Positions 16,838-24,342 of a stretch of 46,827 bases of DNA are shown here, one piece after another (position 1 is the stretch's first letter; every line of letters starts with the position of its first letter). This DNA comes from Deltaproteobacteria bacterium. GTDB lineage: Bacteria > Myxococcota > Myxococcia > Myxococcales > SZAS-1. A program made the translations under genes and the position numbers. Under the pieces are notes generated by a model. That model was not told where the DNA came from and did not search any database. It saw only the letters and a program-made list of their open reading frames with translations. The stretch lies in NCBI GenBank assembly GCA_018266075.1, contig JAFEBB010000056.1, positions 1 through 46,827 on the forward strand, in the 5' to 3' direction.

Positions 16838-18075
16838 TGGACCGCATCATCTACGACGTGCCCCGGTGGTCCCTGTACCTCCATCGGGATGCTCGCGGCC
16901 TGCCGTCGGCTCTCACGAGTGACGCTCCGCTGCGCCAGCTTGAAGACGAGCTCTTCGAGCGTTTGTACGCGGGCGAGGCGGAGTCACTGGCCGAGAACAA
17001 GCAGCACAAGCAGCTCGGCCCTTGGGCTCGCGACCTCCACGCAGCCTGCGGTGCCCATCCCGACTTCGCCCGGCTCCAGAAAGAGGTCTGCGGCGACTCG
17101 TTCATGGCTGGTCTGGCCGTAGAGAAGATTCTGGAGCAGCTCAAGCCCGATCAGCCGCAGAACGTCCGGCGCCAGGTGGGCCACGGGTGCAGCGCTGCGG
17201 CGCGTGCTATCGACGGGGCTCGTGAGGCGCTGGAAGGCGTCGCTGGCGTCGGATGCGTCGGTTGGGGCAACTCGGTTGGTACGAACCAGCCGGGCAAGCC
17301 CCGGGCGGTGCTCCAGCGGCTCCACGCTGACCCGAGGCTGAGGCGGGTGGCGGCGATGGCCGGGCGGTTCAAGCGAATCGCTGCTGGGCGCCTGCGGCAG
17401 AAGGTGAAGCACGCTGTGGGCGAGGTCGCCGACATCGAGCGTGGCGATGCCTTGGAGCGCCTGCTCCCGTCGGATCTCGCCAGGTTCGTGCAGCCCAAGC
17501 TCAGGCTGGTCTTCCTACGCGACCTGCACGAGCGGTCGGCAATGCAGTACGCAATGCGGGGACAGGATCACGTCGGCAAGGGTCCACTGGTGGTCTGCCT
17601 CGACAAGAGCGGCTCGATGGACGGTCCCCGGGATGAGTGGGCGTCGGCCGTGGCGCTCGCGCTCTTGGACCTCGCCCACCGAGAGCGACGGCCGTTCGGG
17701 CTGCTCACCTTCGATGCTGGCGTGCGCACGAAGGACCTGGGGCAGGTTGGCCAGTCGCTGCCTTTCGATTCGCTGTTCCAGCAGTGCCATGGCGGCACGG
17801 ACCTGAGTGGCGTCGTCGCTGCCGCACTTGACGTGATCCGCTTCGAGCAAGAGTCGCTGAAGAAGAGCGACATCGTGCTCATCACCGACGGCCAGTCGGA
17901 CGCGAGCAAGTCGGCCTCGCTCCACGACCAAGCCAAGGTGCTCAACGTGGCCATCCTGGGAATGTCCATCGGGATGCCGGCGGAGCAGCTTCAACCGTGG
18001 TGTGACGAGGTGGTGGAGATTCGCGACCTCGATGCACTGCCGTTCGAGGCCACTGACCAGCTGGCCGGCGACTGA
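16837..18075 (+). CDS. ViaA/CoxE-like von Willebrand factor A protein
   Basis: A 412-residue protein. The helical N-terminal part (1-245) is followed by a vWA domain with an intact MIDAS metal site: DKSGS (256-260), Thr in GGTDLS (319-324) and Asp in ITDGQSD (about 349-355). No signal peptide or membrane helix is present, so it is cytosolic. The ATG shares one base with the MoxR stop (TGATG); a GTG three bases earlier is the alternative. MoxR/vWA pairs act as chaperone-like machines; here the partner is the RavA-like ATPase. vWA-MoxR pairs also form the core of computationally described ternary conflict systems (VMAP), where a third protein is the effector. Which third partner applies here is open. 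Confidence 0.87.
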   Translation: MDRIIYDVPRWSLYLHRDARGLPSALTSDAPLRQLEDELFERLYAGEAESLAENKQHKQLGPWARDLHAACGAHPDFARLQKEVCGDSFMAGLAVEKILEQLKPDQPQNVRRQVGHGCSAAARAIDGAREALEGVAGVGCVGWGNSVGTNQPGKPRAVLQRLHADPRLRRVAAMAGRFKRIAAGRLRQKVKHAVGEVADIERGDALERLLPSDLARFVQPKLRLVFLRDLHERSAMQYAMRGQDHVGKGPLVVCLDKSGSMDGPRDEWASAVALALLDLAHRERRPFGLLTFDAGVRTKDLGQVGQSLPFDSLFQQCHGGTDLSGVVAAALDVIRFEQESLKKSDIVLITDGQSDASKSASLHDQAKVLNVAILGMSIGMPAEQLQPWCDEVVEIRDLDALPFEATDQLAGD

Positions 18076-18145
18076 GGTTTCCTCGGCGCCGCGCTCCTCC
18101 GAGTTCATCAACCCTTGGAGGCCTCCGAGAAGGAGGAGCGTCGTC

Positions 18146-18271
18146 ATGCTTGGAGTGGTGATCGCTGTCGTGACCCACCCGCTCACGCGCAGAGCTGCGG
18201 CAGCCGCACTTGCGGTTGTCGTGGCCGAGCTCGCGGGCAGCACCAAGTCCCTACCGCCGAAGCGGCGCTGA
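18146..18271 (+). CDS. 41-residue hydrophobic small protein
   Basis: A short frame lies in the gap after the vWA gene. It starts at ATG 18146 with a strong AAGGAGGAG about nine bases upstream. The product (MLGVVIAVV at the start, PPKRR at the end) is mostly Ala/Val/Leu with a positively charged tail, and could form one membrane helix. No family recognised. The ribosome binding site is the main support, so it may also be chance. Confidence 0.4.
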   Translation: MLGVVIAVVTHPLTRRAAAAALAVVVAELAGSTKSLPPKRR

Positions 18272-18319
18272 GGAACGGCGGCATCCGGCGCTCGTGCCGG
18301 GCCGGGTGACCGCCGATTT

Positions 18320-18379
18320 GTTGAAGTTGCAGTTCAACCCGTCGAGGCCCTCGCACTCAATCCGAGCACGAGGGCTTCG
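18320..18379 (+). promoter_or_regulatory. Two hairpins in the leader of the Rad52-like gene
   Basis: GTTGAA (18320-18325) pairs with TTCAAC (18333-18338). CGAGGCCCTCG (18343-18353) pairs with CGAGGGCTTCG (18369-18379) with one G-U wobble and a 15-base loop. They lie in the 144-bp gap before the Rad52-like gene and could attenuate or stabilise its message. No T-tract follows. Confidence 0.35.
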
Positions 18380-18415
18380 TCGTTTCTGGGCACGAACGTG
18401 CCTGAGGAGAAGCAA

Positions 18416-19177
18416 ATGGATGACCGCAAGAAGTTGTACGCCCTGCTCTCGGCACCGTTTCCGCCCGAGGCCATTGAGCGCACACAGGGCAGCGTCACCG
18501 GCAAGGGCTACGACACGGCTGGCGTGCGCGCGCAGTACCTCATCAACCGCCTCAACGAGGTGCTCGGGGTCGGGTGCTTCCGCATCCACCGCACGGTCAG
18601 CGTGAAGCAGAGCACCTCGCCCAAGGGCCGGACCATCTACGAGGCCATCGTCGACATGACCTTGGAGATCGGTTGCTGGGAGAACGGCCAGTTCGTCGTC
18701 ATCGGCGAGGCGCTGGCGGATGGCGGCCACACCGCGTTCATCGAGTGCGACGCCAAGAAAGGCGCGACGACCAACGCGCTCAAACGGGCATGCGCCCAGT
18801 TCGGTATCGGAAAGGCTGCGTGGGAGGGCACCCTCGACGACGACAACGCGCCACTGGATGACCGCAGCGATCCGACGCATGCGACGCACCCGGCGCCGCC
18901 GGTCCAGCATCCGGCTGCTGCGCCGCCAATGCCGACGCGTGCGTCGAATGCGTCCGGAGGTCGCAATCGGCTCACCAGCAAGCAGCTCGGGGCCATCTTC
19001 GCGGCGGCGCGGAAGCTCGGGTTCGAGCAGGCCGCGCTGCGCGCCCAAGTGAAGTTGCTCTACGGCGCCATGCCGGAGTTCTTGACCAGCCAGCAGGCGT
19101 CGGAGCTCATCACCTCGCTCAACAGCGGCGCCATCAAACCGAACGGCCACGATCACTCCGCCGAGAAGGCGGGCTGA
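18416..19177 (+). CDS. Rad52/Rad22-like single-strand annealing protein
   Basis: A 253-residue protein. Residues about 8-145 look like the Rad52/22 annealing core found in phages and mobile elements: PFPPEAIERTQG near the start, the RAQYLINRLNEVLG helix, then GEALADGGH and the TNALKRACAQFGIGKAAW block that closes the core. A Pro/Ala-rich linker (about 160-185) precedes a C-terminal helical region (about 190-240), probably for protein contacts. ATG at 18416 is preferred over GTG at 18398 because GAGGAG lies seven bases upstream. Such proteins anneal complementary single strands during recombination, usually with a nuclease, and the next gene, three bases away, is one. Confidence 0.82.
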   Translation: MDDRKKLYALLSAPFPPEAIERTQGSVTGKGYDTAGVRAQYLINRLNEVLGVGCFRIHRTVSVKQSTSPKGRTIYEAIVDMTLEIGCWENGQFVVIGEALADGGHTAFIECDAKKGATTNALKRACAQFGIGKAAWEGTLDDDNAPLDDRSDPTHATHPAPPVQHPAAAPPMPTRASNASGGRNRLTSKQLGAIFAAARKLGFEQAALRAQVKLLYGAMPEFLTSQQASELITSLNSGAIKPNGHDHSAEKAG

Positions 19178-19180
19178 GCC

Positions 19181-19996
19181 ATGGCCATCGAGTCCATCTC
19201 CAGAGCCACGCTGGCCGTCAGCGTGAGCCAGGTGAAGGCTTACCTGCTCTGCCCCAGGCGCTATGAGCTCAAGTACGTTCGCGGTGAGCAGCCGGCCTTC
19301 GTCCCGGTGCCGCTCGCGTTCGGCTCGGCGTTTCACGAGGCTCTGGCCCTCTTCTACGGTCGGCAGATGACGCATCCGACGCCACCCTGCGTCGAGGAGC
19401 TGATCGAGGTCTTCGCGACGGCGTGGTCCAAGTTCGAGGATGGTGACCTCCCCCTCGGTGGCGAAGAGGACGACGTCGTCGCGGAAGACCATCTCGACAA
19501 AGGGGCGGCCATGCTTCGTGCCTTCCACGCCCACGCGGCAGCCCAACCACCCGAGAAGGTCATCGCCGTAGAGCTGCCGTTCTCGGTGTCGCTCCACGCC
19601 CCAGCCACCGGTGTCGTGCTGGAGGAGAAGCTCAACGGGGTCATTGACCTGGTGACCGAGAGCGACAGCAGGAAGGTCATCGTCGAGCACAAGAGCGCGG
19701 CCAAGAGGTGGACCCTCGACCAGCTCCGGTACGACCACCAGGTCACCGGCTACCAGCTCGCCGCTCGGGAGCTCGGCATGGGCGAGGTCGAGCTTAGGAT
19801 ACAGATCGTGACGAAGACGAAGACGCCTGCTGTGCAGGTCGAGCACCTGCGTCGTGACGAGCAGGATGAGGCGGACTTCATGGCCACGGTGGTGGGAGTG
19901 CTCAAGGCCATCGACGCTGGGGTGTCGTATCCAGTCCGAGGGTGGCAGTGCCGGAGCTGCCCCTACGCCCACGTCTGCATGTCGAGGGCGCCGTGA
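19181..19996 (+). CDS. Cas4/RecB-like PD-(D/E)XK nuclease with a likely 4Fe-4S site
   Basis: A 271-residue protein. The N-terminal LCPRRYELKY gives the first cysteine of a possible iron-sulphur site, and CRSCPYAHVC (CxxCx5C) near the C-terminus gives the other three, the arrangement of Cas4 and AddB. The nuclease core shows a histidine in AFHEAL, Asp in VIDLV and the EHK (E-x-K) pair. Expected activity: DNA end resection producing single strands for the Rad52-like annealing protein encoded just upstream. No cas genes or CRISPR array are near, so this is not an adaptation Cas4. It is translationally coupled to the next gene. Confidence 0.87.
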   Translation: MAIESISRATLAVSVSQVKAYLLCPRRYELKYVRGEQPAFVPVPLAFGSAFHEALALFYGRQMTHPTPPCVEELIEVFATAWSKFEDGDLPLGGEEDDVVAEDHLDKGAAMLRAFHAHAAAQPPEKVIAVELPFSVSLHAPATGVVLEEKLNGVIDLVTESDSRKVIVEHKSAAKRWTLDQLRYDHQVTGYQLAARELGMGEVELRIQIVTKTKTPAVQVEHLRRDEQDEADFMATVVGVLKAIDAGVSYPVRGWQCRSCPYAHVCMSRAP

Positions 19997-20196
19997 AAGG
20001 AATCGGATCGGACCAGCTCATCGCCGAGCTGGACACTCTCGCGTCGCTGGCGGCGGGTGCGGCCCTGCTGGCCGAGCGGACCGAAGTAGATGTCGAAGTA
20101 CGTCAGCAGGCGCAGCCCGCCATCCGGAAGATGATTGAACTCATCGCCAAGCGGCTCAACGAGCTGGCCCGTCGCATCGACGACGCCAGAACGTAG
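19993..20196 (+). CDS. 67-residue helical protein, end of the recombination operon
   Basis: GTG start overlapping the nuclease stop by four bases (GTGA). The product is one long, charged, helical stretch ending in LNELARRIDDART; no family recognised. Coupling suggests it helps the nuclease/annealing pair. A terminator-like hairpin follows at once. Confidence 0.55.
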   Translation: MKGIGSDQLIAELDTLASLAAGAALLAERTEVDVEVRQQAQPAIRKMIELIAKRLNELARRIDDART

Positions 20197-20200
20197 CCGC

Positions 20201-20227
20201 GGCGTCGGTCCCTTGACCGGCGCCTTT
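20201..20227 (+). terminator. Rho-independent-like terminator of the recombination operon
   Basis: GGCGTCGGTC (20201-20210) pairs with GACCGGCGCC (20215-20224) with one wobble, a 4-base loop and TTT after it. It sits between convergent genes ending at 20196 and 20243, as expected for a terminator. Confidence 0.55.
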
Positions 20228-20242
20228 AGCCCTCTGGCTGGG

Positions 20243-20581
20243 CTACTTCCCCTGCTGCTGGCGAATCTCACGCAGGATGCGAACTGCCGCGCGCTGCCAG
20301 GCCGGGCTCATACCATCGACCAGCTTCGCGGCCTCGCGCCCGAGCGAGGTCGGCTTGGGCTCCCCGGCATCAACGAGCACGCCAGGCTGAATGCCGAGGG
20401 CCTCGGCGAGTCGCACGAGGCTATCGAGCGACAAGCCGCGGCGGCCCGCCTCGATTGCGCGGATGGTGGGCTCTTCGAGGTCAAGGCGTCCGGCGAGCTC
20501 GGCCTGGGTGAGCTCCAGCCGCACACGAGCCTCCCTCACTCGACGTCCGATCTCTTTCCGTAGCGATTTCGCCGTGACCAT
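20243..20581 (-). CDS. XRE-family helix-turn-helix regulator
   Basis: A 112-residue protein. Residues about 20-70 are a Cro/C1-type DNA-binding domain (LELTQAELAGRLDLEEPTIR and the recognition-helix region after it). The C-terminal tail (about 80-112) is helical and may dimerise. The start codon lies inside a perfect palindrome (20572-20590), which suggests autorepression. It is divergent from the GTPase gene at 20674, so it may control that gene and the membrane-protein genes after it. Confidence 0.82.
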   Translation of the reverse strand: MVTAKSLRKEIGRRVREARVRLELTQAELAGRLDLEEPTIRAIEAGRRGLSLDSLVRLAEALGIQPGVLVDAGEPKPTSLGREAAKLVDGMSPAWQRAAVRILREIRQQQGK

Positions 20582-20590
20582 TGGTCACGG
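20572..20590. promoter_or_regulatory. Palindromic operator over the XRE start codon
   Basis: CCGTGACC and GGTCACGG form perfect 8-base arms around ATT. The ATG of the minus-strand XRE gene (20581-20579) falls in the centre. Binding here would block transcription or translation of the regulator itself. Confidence 0.6.
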
Positions 20591-20673
20591 ATGGTCGACG
20601 CGACCCTTGCGTGCCGGCGAGGCGTAGTAGTCTCGCTGCGACCGCAACTCTTAGTTACGTGGAGGGATGGGCA

Positions 20674-21573
20674 ATGGATGAGACGAGGCTGTCGCTGACT
20701 CCGCAGATGCAGGCTCAGCTCAACCGCTTGAAGGACATCGCCGTGGAGGCTGGCCGCCGCCGATTCGTGTTCCTACTGGTCGGGCGCACGGGCGTCGGGA
20801 AGTCCAGCACTGTCAATACGCTGATGGGGCAGGAAGTGGCGCCCGTGGGCCACTTCGAGCCGACCACGATGTCGGTCGAGCGATTCAAATCTGTGCTGCA
20901 CGGCATCAACTACGCAGTGGTCGACACGCCAGGGCTCTGCGACGACCTGCCCGAGGCCGGCAATGATGACCGCTATCTCGACGAGATCCGCGATGAGGTC
21001 TCGAAGCTCGACTGCCTCTGGTACGTGACGAGGCTCGACGAAACTCGGATCACGGGCGACGAGAAGCGGGGCATCAAGCTGATCACCCAGGCACTCGGCA
21101 AGGAAGTCTGGAAGCGCGCAATCATCGTCTTCACCTATGCCGGCAACGTGAAGGCAGCCGAGTACGAGACCCGGCTCGCCGAGCGCGCTCGCCTGGTGCG
21201 CGAGGAGATCGGCAAGGCGACCGAGCACGCGATTCGATCGATTCCTCACGTCGCCGTGGACAACACCTCCCCGACGACTCCCGATGGAAAGCCCTGGCTT
21301 GGAAACCTCTACGTCCAGGTGCTCAAGCGCCTGAACAAGGCGGGAGCGCTCCCTTTTCTACTCGCCACCGCCGAAGACATCCGGCCCAAAGAAGGTAGGG
21401 CTGCACGCATCCAGCTCTCGGCCGAGCAGAAGGCCGAGGTCAAGGAAGAGACCCGCGGGTACATCACTGAGCTGGTGACTGTCGGAGCTGGTGTGGGGTT
21501 CGAGATCGGCGGCCCGCTGGGCGCCGCAGTCGGTGGAGCCCTGGGCGCGCTCATTGGGTGGCTCTTCGAGTGA
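20674..21573 (+). CDS. GIMAP/AIG1-like GTPase with a hydrophobic C-terminus
   Basis: A 299-residue GTPase. The P-loop is GRTGVGKS (37-44), a Thr-rich switch follows (PTTMSVE, 63-69) and the G3 motif is DTPG (84-87). The G4 position is unusual, VFTYAGN, without the normal NKxD/TKxD. The last 30 residues are Gly/Ala-rich and hydrophobic (GGPLGAAVGGALGALIG), like a glycine zipper that inserts in a membrane. ATG at 20674 is chosen for GGAGGG eight bases upstream. Eukaryotic GIMAP proteins scaffold on membranes in immune cells; bacterial relatives are poorly known. It precedes two membrane-protein genes and follows a divergent regulator, so the group may be one small regulated cargo unit. Confidence 0.8.
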   Translation: MDETRLSLTPQMQAQLNRLKDIAVEAGRRRFVFLLVGRTGVGKSSTVNTLMGQEVAPVGHFEPTTMSVERFKSVLHGINYAVVDTPGLCDDLPEAGNDDRYLDEIRDEVSKLDCLWYVTRLDETRITGDEKRGIKLITQALGKEVWKRAIIVFTYAGNVKAAEYETRLAERARLVREEIGKATEHAIRSIPHVAVDNTSPTTPDGKPWLGNLYVQVLKRLNKAGALPFLLATAEDIRPKEGRAARIQLSAEQKAEVKEETRGYITELVTVGAGVGFEIGGPLGAAVGGALGALIGWLFE

Positions 21574-21721
21574 ATGTCGTCCGCCACGCGAGGGCGGGCA
21601 GCCGCGAGACGACCCGCGGCAAGAAGGCTTGGTGGAACGGCATAAGCGCGTGAGGACCAGCCCGTTCGGCTCGGTCCCCACGTCCAGCGGTTGCTGATCG
21701 ACCGCCAATCAGGAGGCAAAC

Positions 21722-23095
21722 ATGAGCACACCAACACCGACTCCCGAGGCGGGCAACGGGGCGTCGGAAGCAATGAAGGTCTGCCCCTACTGCGCAGAGA
21801 AGATCCGGGCCGCAGCCATCAAGTGCAAGCACTGCGGCGAGCGCCTTGACGGACCCCTCCCGAAGGTCCCGAGCACGTTGGTATCGCGAATCATCGGGCG
21901 CGAGCGGTGCTTCTCGACCGGAGCGGTGGCCGGCTTCTGGTTCGCCGCCATGCCGTTCCTGGTCTGGCTCTTCGTGGACGCTCTTCTCGGGCCCGCGAAC
22001 GCCATGACTGGCCGCGATGACATCACAAGCCAGATCATGCTCCGTTCGATCGGAGCATCGGCGATCTTCTCCGCCATCGTGATCATCCCCGGCGCCTTTG
22101 TGTTCGAGGCTCTTGTGCCGTGGACCAGCAAGAGACGGCTGGTTTGGCCGTGGGTTGCCGTGTTCGCCCTCGCGTACCACTTCGCGGTGTCCCTGGCGGC
22201 GCGCTATGTGCTGGTGTCGCTCGTGCACCTCAAGGCGCCTTCGGAGGGCTTCTTGCTCGCCGTCCCGAGCGCAGCGGGCATGCTGGCAGGGTGCGTGGTC
22301 GCCGCCTTCCTGAGCCCGGCGAGTACAAGTTCGACGTCGTGGTCGACTGTCGTGCCCGAAGGCAAAGGCATCCCGTTCGGATGGCGAATCGTCGTACCTG
22401 TGGCCGCGGTGCACGCGTTGATCTTCGGCCTCATCGGGTGGGCTCCAAATGAGGAAGGAGTCGCTAAGGTGAGCTTGGCTGCGGAAGACGCCTCTCGGGC
22501 GGTCCAGTTCCTATCCAATCGGTCCGACCTAGTTGCAGTCGTCACAACCTCCGACAAGGGCATCAAGATCGAAGTGGTTGGTGAAGGCGAGGCCCAAGAG
22601 ATTCAGAAGCGGCTGGAACACGAACGACAGGTGCTAGACGGGCCGACAGGCAGCCTCGACAGCTTTGCCATTGAACGTACGGTATTGCGTGCCTCCCGCG
22701 ACCCAAGCCTCACGACAAGCATCATCGACGCTGGCCATGTACGTGAACTCGAAAGGGCAAGAGATGAACTGACCCATCTCGCAGAAGAGGGCGAGCACGA
22801 CCTTGTCATCTTCCATGTGATCGAGTTGGGAGTCCCCGTCGTGTTCATTCTGTGGGGTGTCGTCGCGTTCTTCGTGGGCTCGCGGCGACCGAGCCGGAGC
22901 CTCGGAACGTCAATCCTCGGAGTCATCGGCGCCGCCACGTGCGCCGGATGGTTCATCTTCAGCGATTCTCTGCATCCACGTGAACTTGTGGGTATCGCGG
23001 TCGGCATCGCGTGCGTCTTGCTCTTGAGCCTTCGCGGCTTTCTCCTGGCACGCCGGCACGGGGGCGACGATGGCAACGTCGCGGCAACAGGATGA
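21722..23095 (+). CDS. Zinc-ribbon multi-pass membrane protein
   Basis: A 457-residue protein. Residues 21-38 form a zinc ribbon (CPYC...CKHC). Hydrophobic segments near 55-85, 105-128, 140-163, 180-200 and 220-238 suggest an N-terminal membrane half. A soluble charged part (about 250-370) holds an EIQKRLEHERQVL coiled-coil-like stretch. Three more membrane segments lie near 380-400, 408-425 and 428-447. AGGAGG seven bases before ATG supports the start. The soluble part could lie in the cytosol or periplasm. Function unknown; the architecture resembles zinc-ribbon membrane proteins whose ribbon binds a soluble partner. Confidence 0.75.
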   Translation: MSTPTPTPEAGNGASEAMKVCPYCAEKIRAAAIKCKHCGERLDGPLPKVPSTLVSRIIGRERCFSTGAVAGFWFAAMPFLVWLFVDALLGPANAMTGRDDITSQIMLRSIGASAIFSAIVIIPGAFVFEALVPWTSKRRLVWPWVAVFALAYHFAVSLAARYVLVSLVHLKAPSEGFLLAVPSAAGMLAGCVVAAFLSPASTSSTSWSTVVPEGKGIPFGWRIVVPVAAVHALIFGLIGWAPNEEGVAKVSLAAEDASRAVQFLSNRSDLVAVVTTSDKGIKIEVVGEGEAQEIQKRLEHERQVLDGPTGSLDSFAIERTVLRASRDPSLTTSIIDAGHVRELERARDELTHLAEEGEHDLVIFHVIELGVPVVFILWGVVAFFVGSRRPSRSLGTSILGVIGAATCAGWFIFSDSLHPRELVGIAVGIACVLLLSLRGFLLARRHGGDDGNVAATG

Positions 23096-23438
23096 GCACC
23101 GGCTTGGTCAAGGGTCCGTTGAGAGCGGTCACGAGGCAGATGACCTTCGGCGTCGCATCCATCGCTGGTGGCTTCTCGCACTCTTGATCACAGTGCCCAT
23201 CGTCGCGTTCGAGTGGATCATTTCCCGGCTCTCACGCGGACAGAGAAGAGTGGATTGGGACGCCTCATTTCGATTCGTGCGTACAGAGTTCGCGCACGGG
23301 GCCCGAGATAGTCTTGTTCGAGAGGGTCACGCTGTGAGGGTCGTCGACGCCGCCCTCGAAGCCGCACTACCCACGGCAGACCGAGACATGACCGACATCG
23401 AGATCATCGACTTGGGCGTGCGCCGTGGCCGCGGATGA
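23070..23438 (+). CDS. Small single-pass membrane protein
   Basis: A 122-residue frame starting inside the end of the previous gene (26-bp overlap), with a G-rich site before ATG. It has a charged N-terminal third, one membrane helix (WWLLALLITVPIVAFEW, about 33-49) and a soluble C-terminal part ending in RRGRG. No family recognised. The overlap suggests coupling to the zinc-ribbon membrane protein. Confidence 0.6.
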   Translation: MATSRQQDEHRLGQGSVESGHEADDLRRRIHRWWLLALLITVPIVAFEWIISRLSRGQRRVDWDASFRFVRTEFAHGARDSLVREGHAVRVVDAALEAALPTADRDMTDIEIIDLGVRRGRG

Positions 23439-24011
23439 GGGGGCGCACTTGCTGATTGGAGCGCCTGGCTTGGTCCCAGGCGAGGTGCAGCGCTGATCCT
23501 CCCGGGATCGGCATTGCACCTTTCTTTAGGACTGCTGGGGCGGCAAGCACGGAGGCGTCTTCGGAAACCTCCTGGACCGTTCCCTCTTCACACTGGGTCC
23601 CCAAAACTTTCGAGCGACGCCTAGCCCCCAGGGGGCCACTCCCGAAGGGGGGCCCTTTGTCCGAGAGGTCCCACGCCAGTTTGGAAACTGCCCAGCCCTC
23701 GGAACCCCCTCGTGCGAGGCCCAAGACTCACCACCCACTGGGGCCCTGTGCCCGGGGAGGCCAGTCGTCCTCCATACCCCTTCCAATAGGCACCCAACGG
23801 CCGCTTGACGGCGCCAAACACCGTGCGAAACGAACCCACTTCTCCACTCGCGACGTAGCCGCTCTTGGCTCCAGAATGTCACCAGTTCTTCGCCTAGATC
23901 AGACGCGCAGTTGGCCTACATTCGCGCCCGAGCGTGGAGCCACAGTCACGCATTGCTGGTGATGGCGCTCGTCCTTTCCAGTGGCTCCACGCTCGCTTCG
24001 GAAGGAGCACC
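23439..24011. other. 573-bp non-coding stretch with dense G/C runs and small palindromes
   Basis: No convincing gene. Several overlapping frames are open on both strands but have random-looking, Pro/Arg-rich products and no ribosome binding sites. From about 23580 to 23770 there are many short G or C runs and mirror-like palindromes, such as GCCCCCAGGGGGC (23625-23637) and AAGGG/CCCTT around GGG near 23650. The end holds a 15-bp inverted repeat. The texture differs from the flanking genes and would suit a structured RNA, a recombination or replication site, or a decayed repeat. Confidence 0.45.
23929..23995. repeat. Perfect 15-bp inverted repeat before an excisionase-like gene
   Basis: CGAGCGTGGAGCCAC (23929-23943) and its exact complement GTGGCTCCACGCTCG (23981-23995) are 37 bases apart, ending 16 bases before the ATG at 24012. 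It could be a binding site for the adjacent DNA-binding protein, a recombination site or a leader hairpin. Confidence 0.65.
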
Positions 24012-24311
24012 ATGACCGCAGTCGACGGAGAAGTGGTGACTCTCCTTCGTGCCATCGTCGAACGGTTGGATGTTCTTCTTGAGCGAGCCGGACCCGCGCG
24101 GAACCGACAGCGCACTACTCTCCCCGGACTGCTGACCGTCGAGGAGCTCGCTGAGACGCTCCGCGTTTCCCGGGCAGCAGCCTACAAGCTCATTGAGCGG
24201 CAACAAGTGCCAGGTATCGTCCGTCGAGGCAGGCGCGTGCTGATCAGTTCCAAGGCTCTTTCGGCGTGGTTGCAGCCGACACCGGCGCGGCGCCCAGAGA
24301 TCGGGCGGTAG
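24012..24311 (+). CDS. Excisionase-like (MerR/HTH_17) DNA-binding protein
   Basis: A 99-residue protein. Residues about 39-90 are an excisionase-type winged helix: LTVEELAETLRVSRAAAYKLIERQQ, then VRRGRRVLISSKALSAWL. The first 35 residues are a short helix that may dimerise. ATG at 24012 has AAGGAG seven bases upstream. Such proteins act as excision factors or as transcription factors in mobile elements. It is not next to the integrase, which has its own excisionase-like gene at 30758, so a regulatory role on the inverted repeat just upstream is equally likely. Confidence 0.75.
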   Translation: MTAVDGEVVTLLRAIVERLDVLLERAGPARNRQRTTLPGLLTVEELAETLRVSRAAAYKLIERQQVPGIVRRGRRVLISSKALSAWLQPTPARRPEIGR

Positions 24312-24342
24312 AACCAACTCACCCGCAGTGCATCCTGTCCAA

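Noticed and set aside
18251-19972. A 573-codon minus-strand frame
   Set aside because: Antisense to the Rad52-like and Cas4-like genes, which have clear motifs.
19181-19996. Cas4-like nuclease as a sign of a CRISPR locus
   Set aside because: No repeat-spacer array and no other cas gene is visible; the context is a recombination operon.
23456-23962. Possible 168-residue protein in the non-coding stretch
   Set aside because: No ribosome binding site, no conserved-looking content, and overlapping frames are open on the other strand as well.
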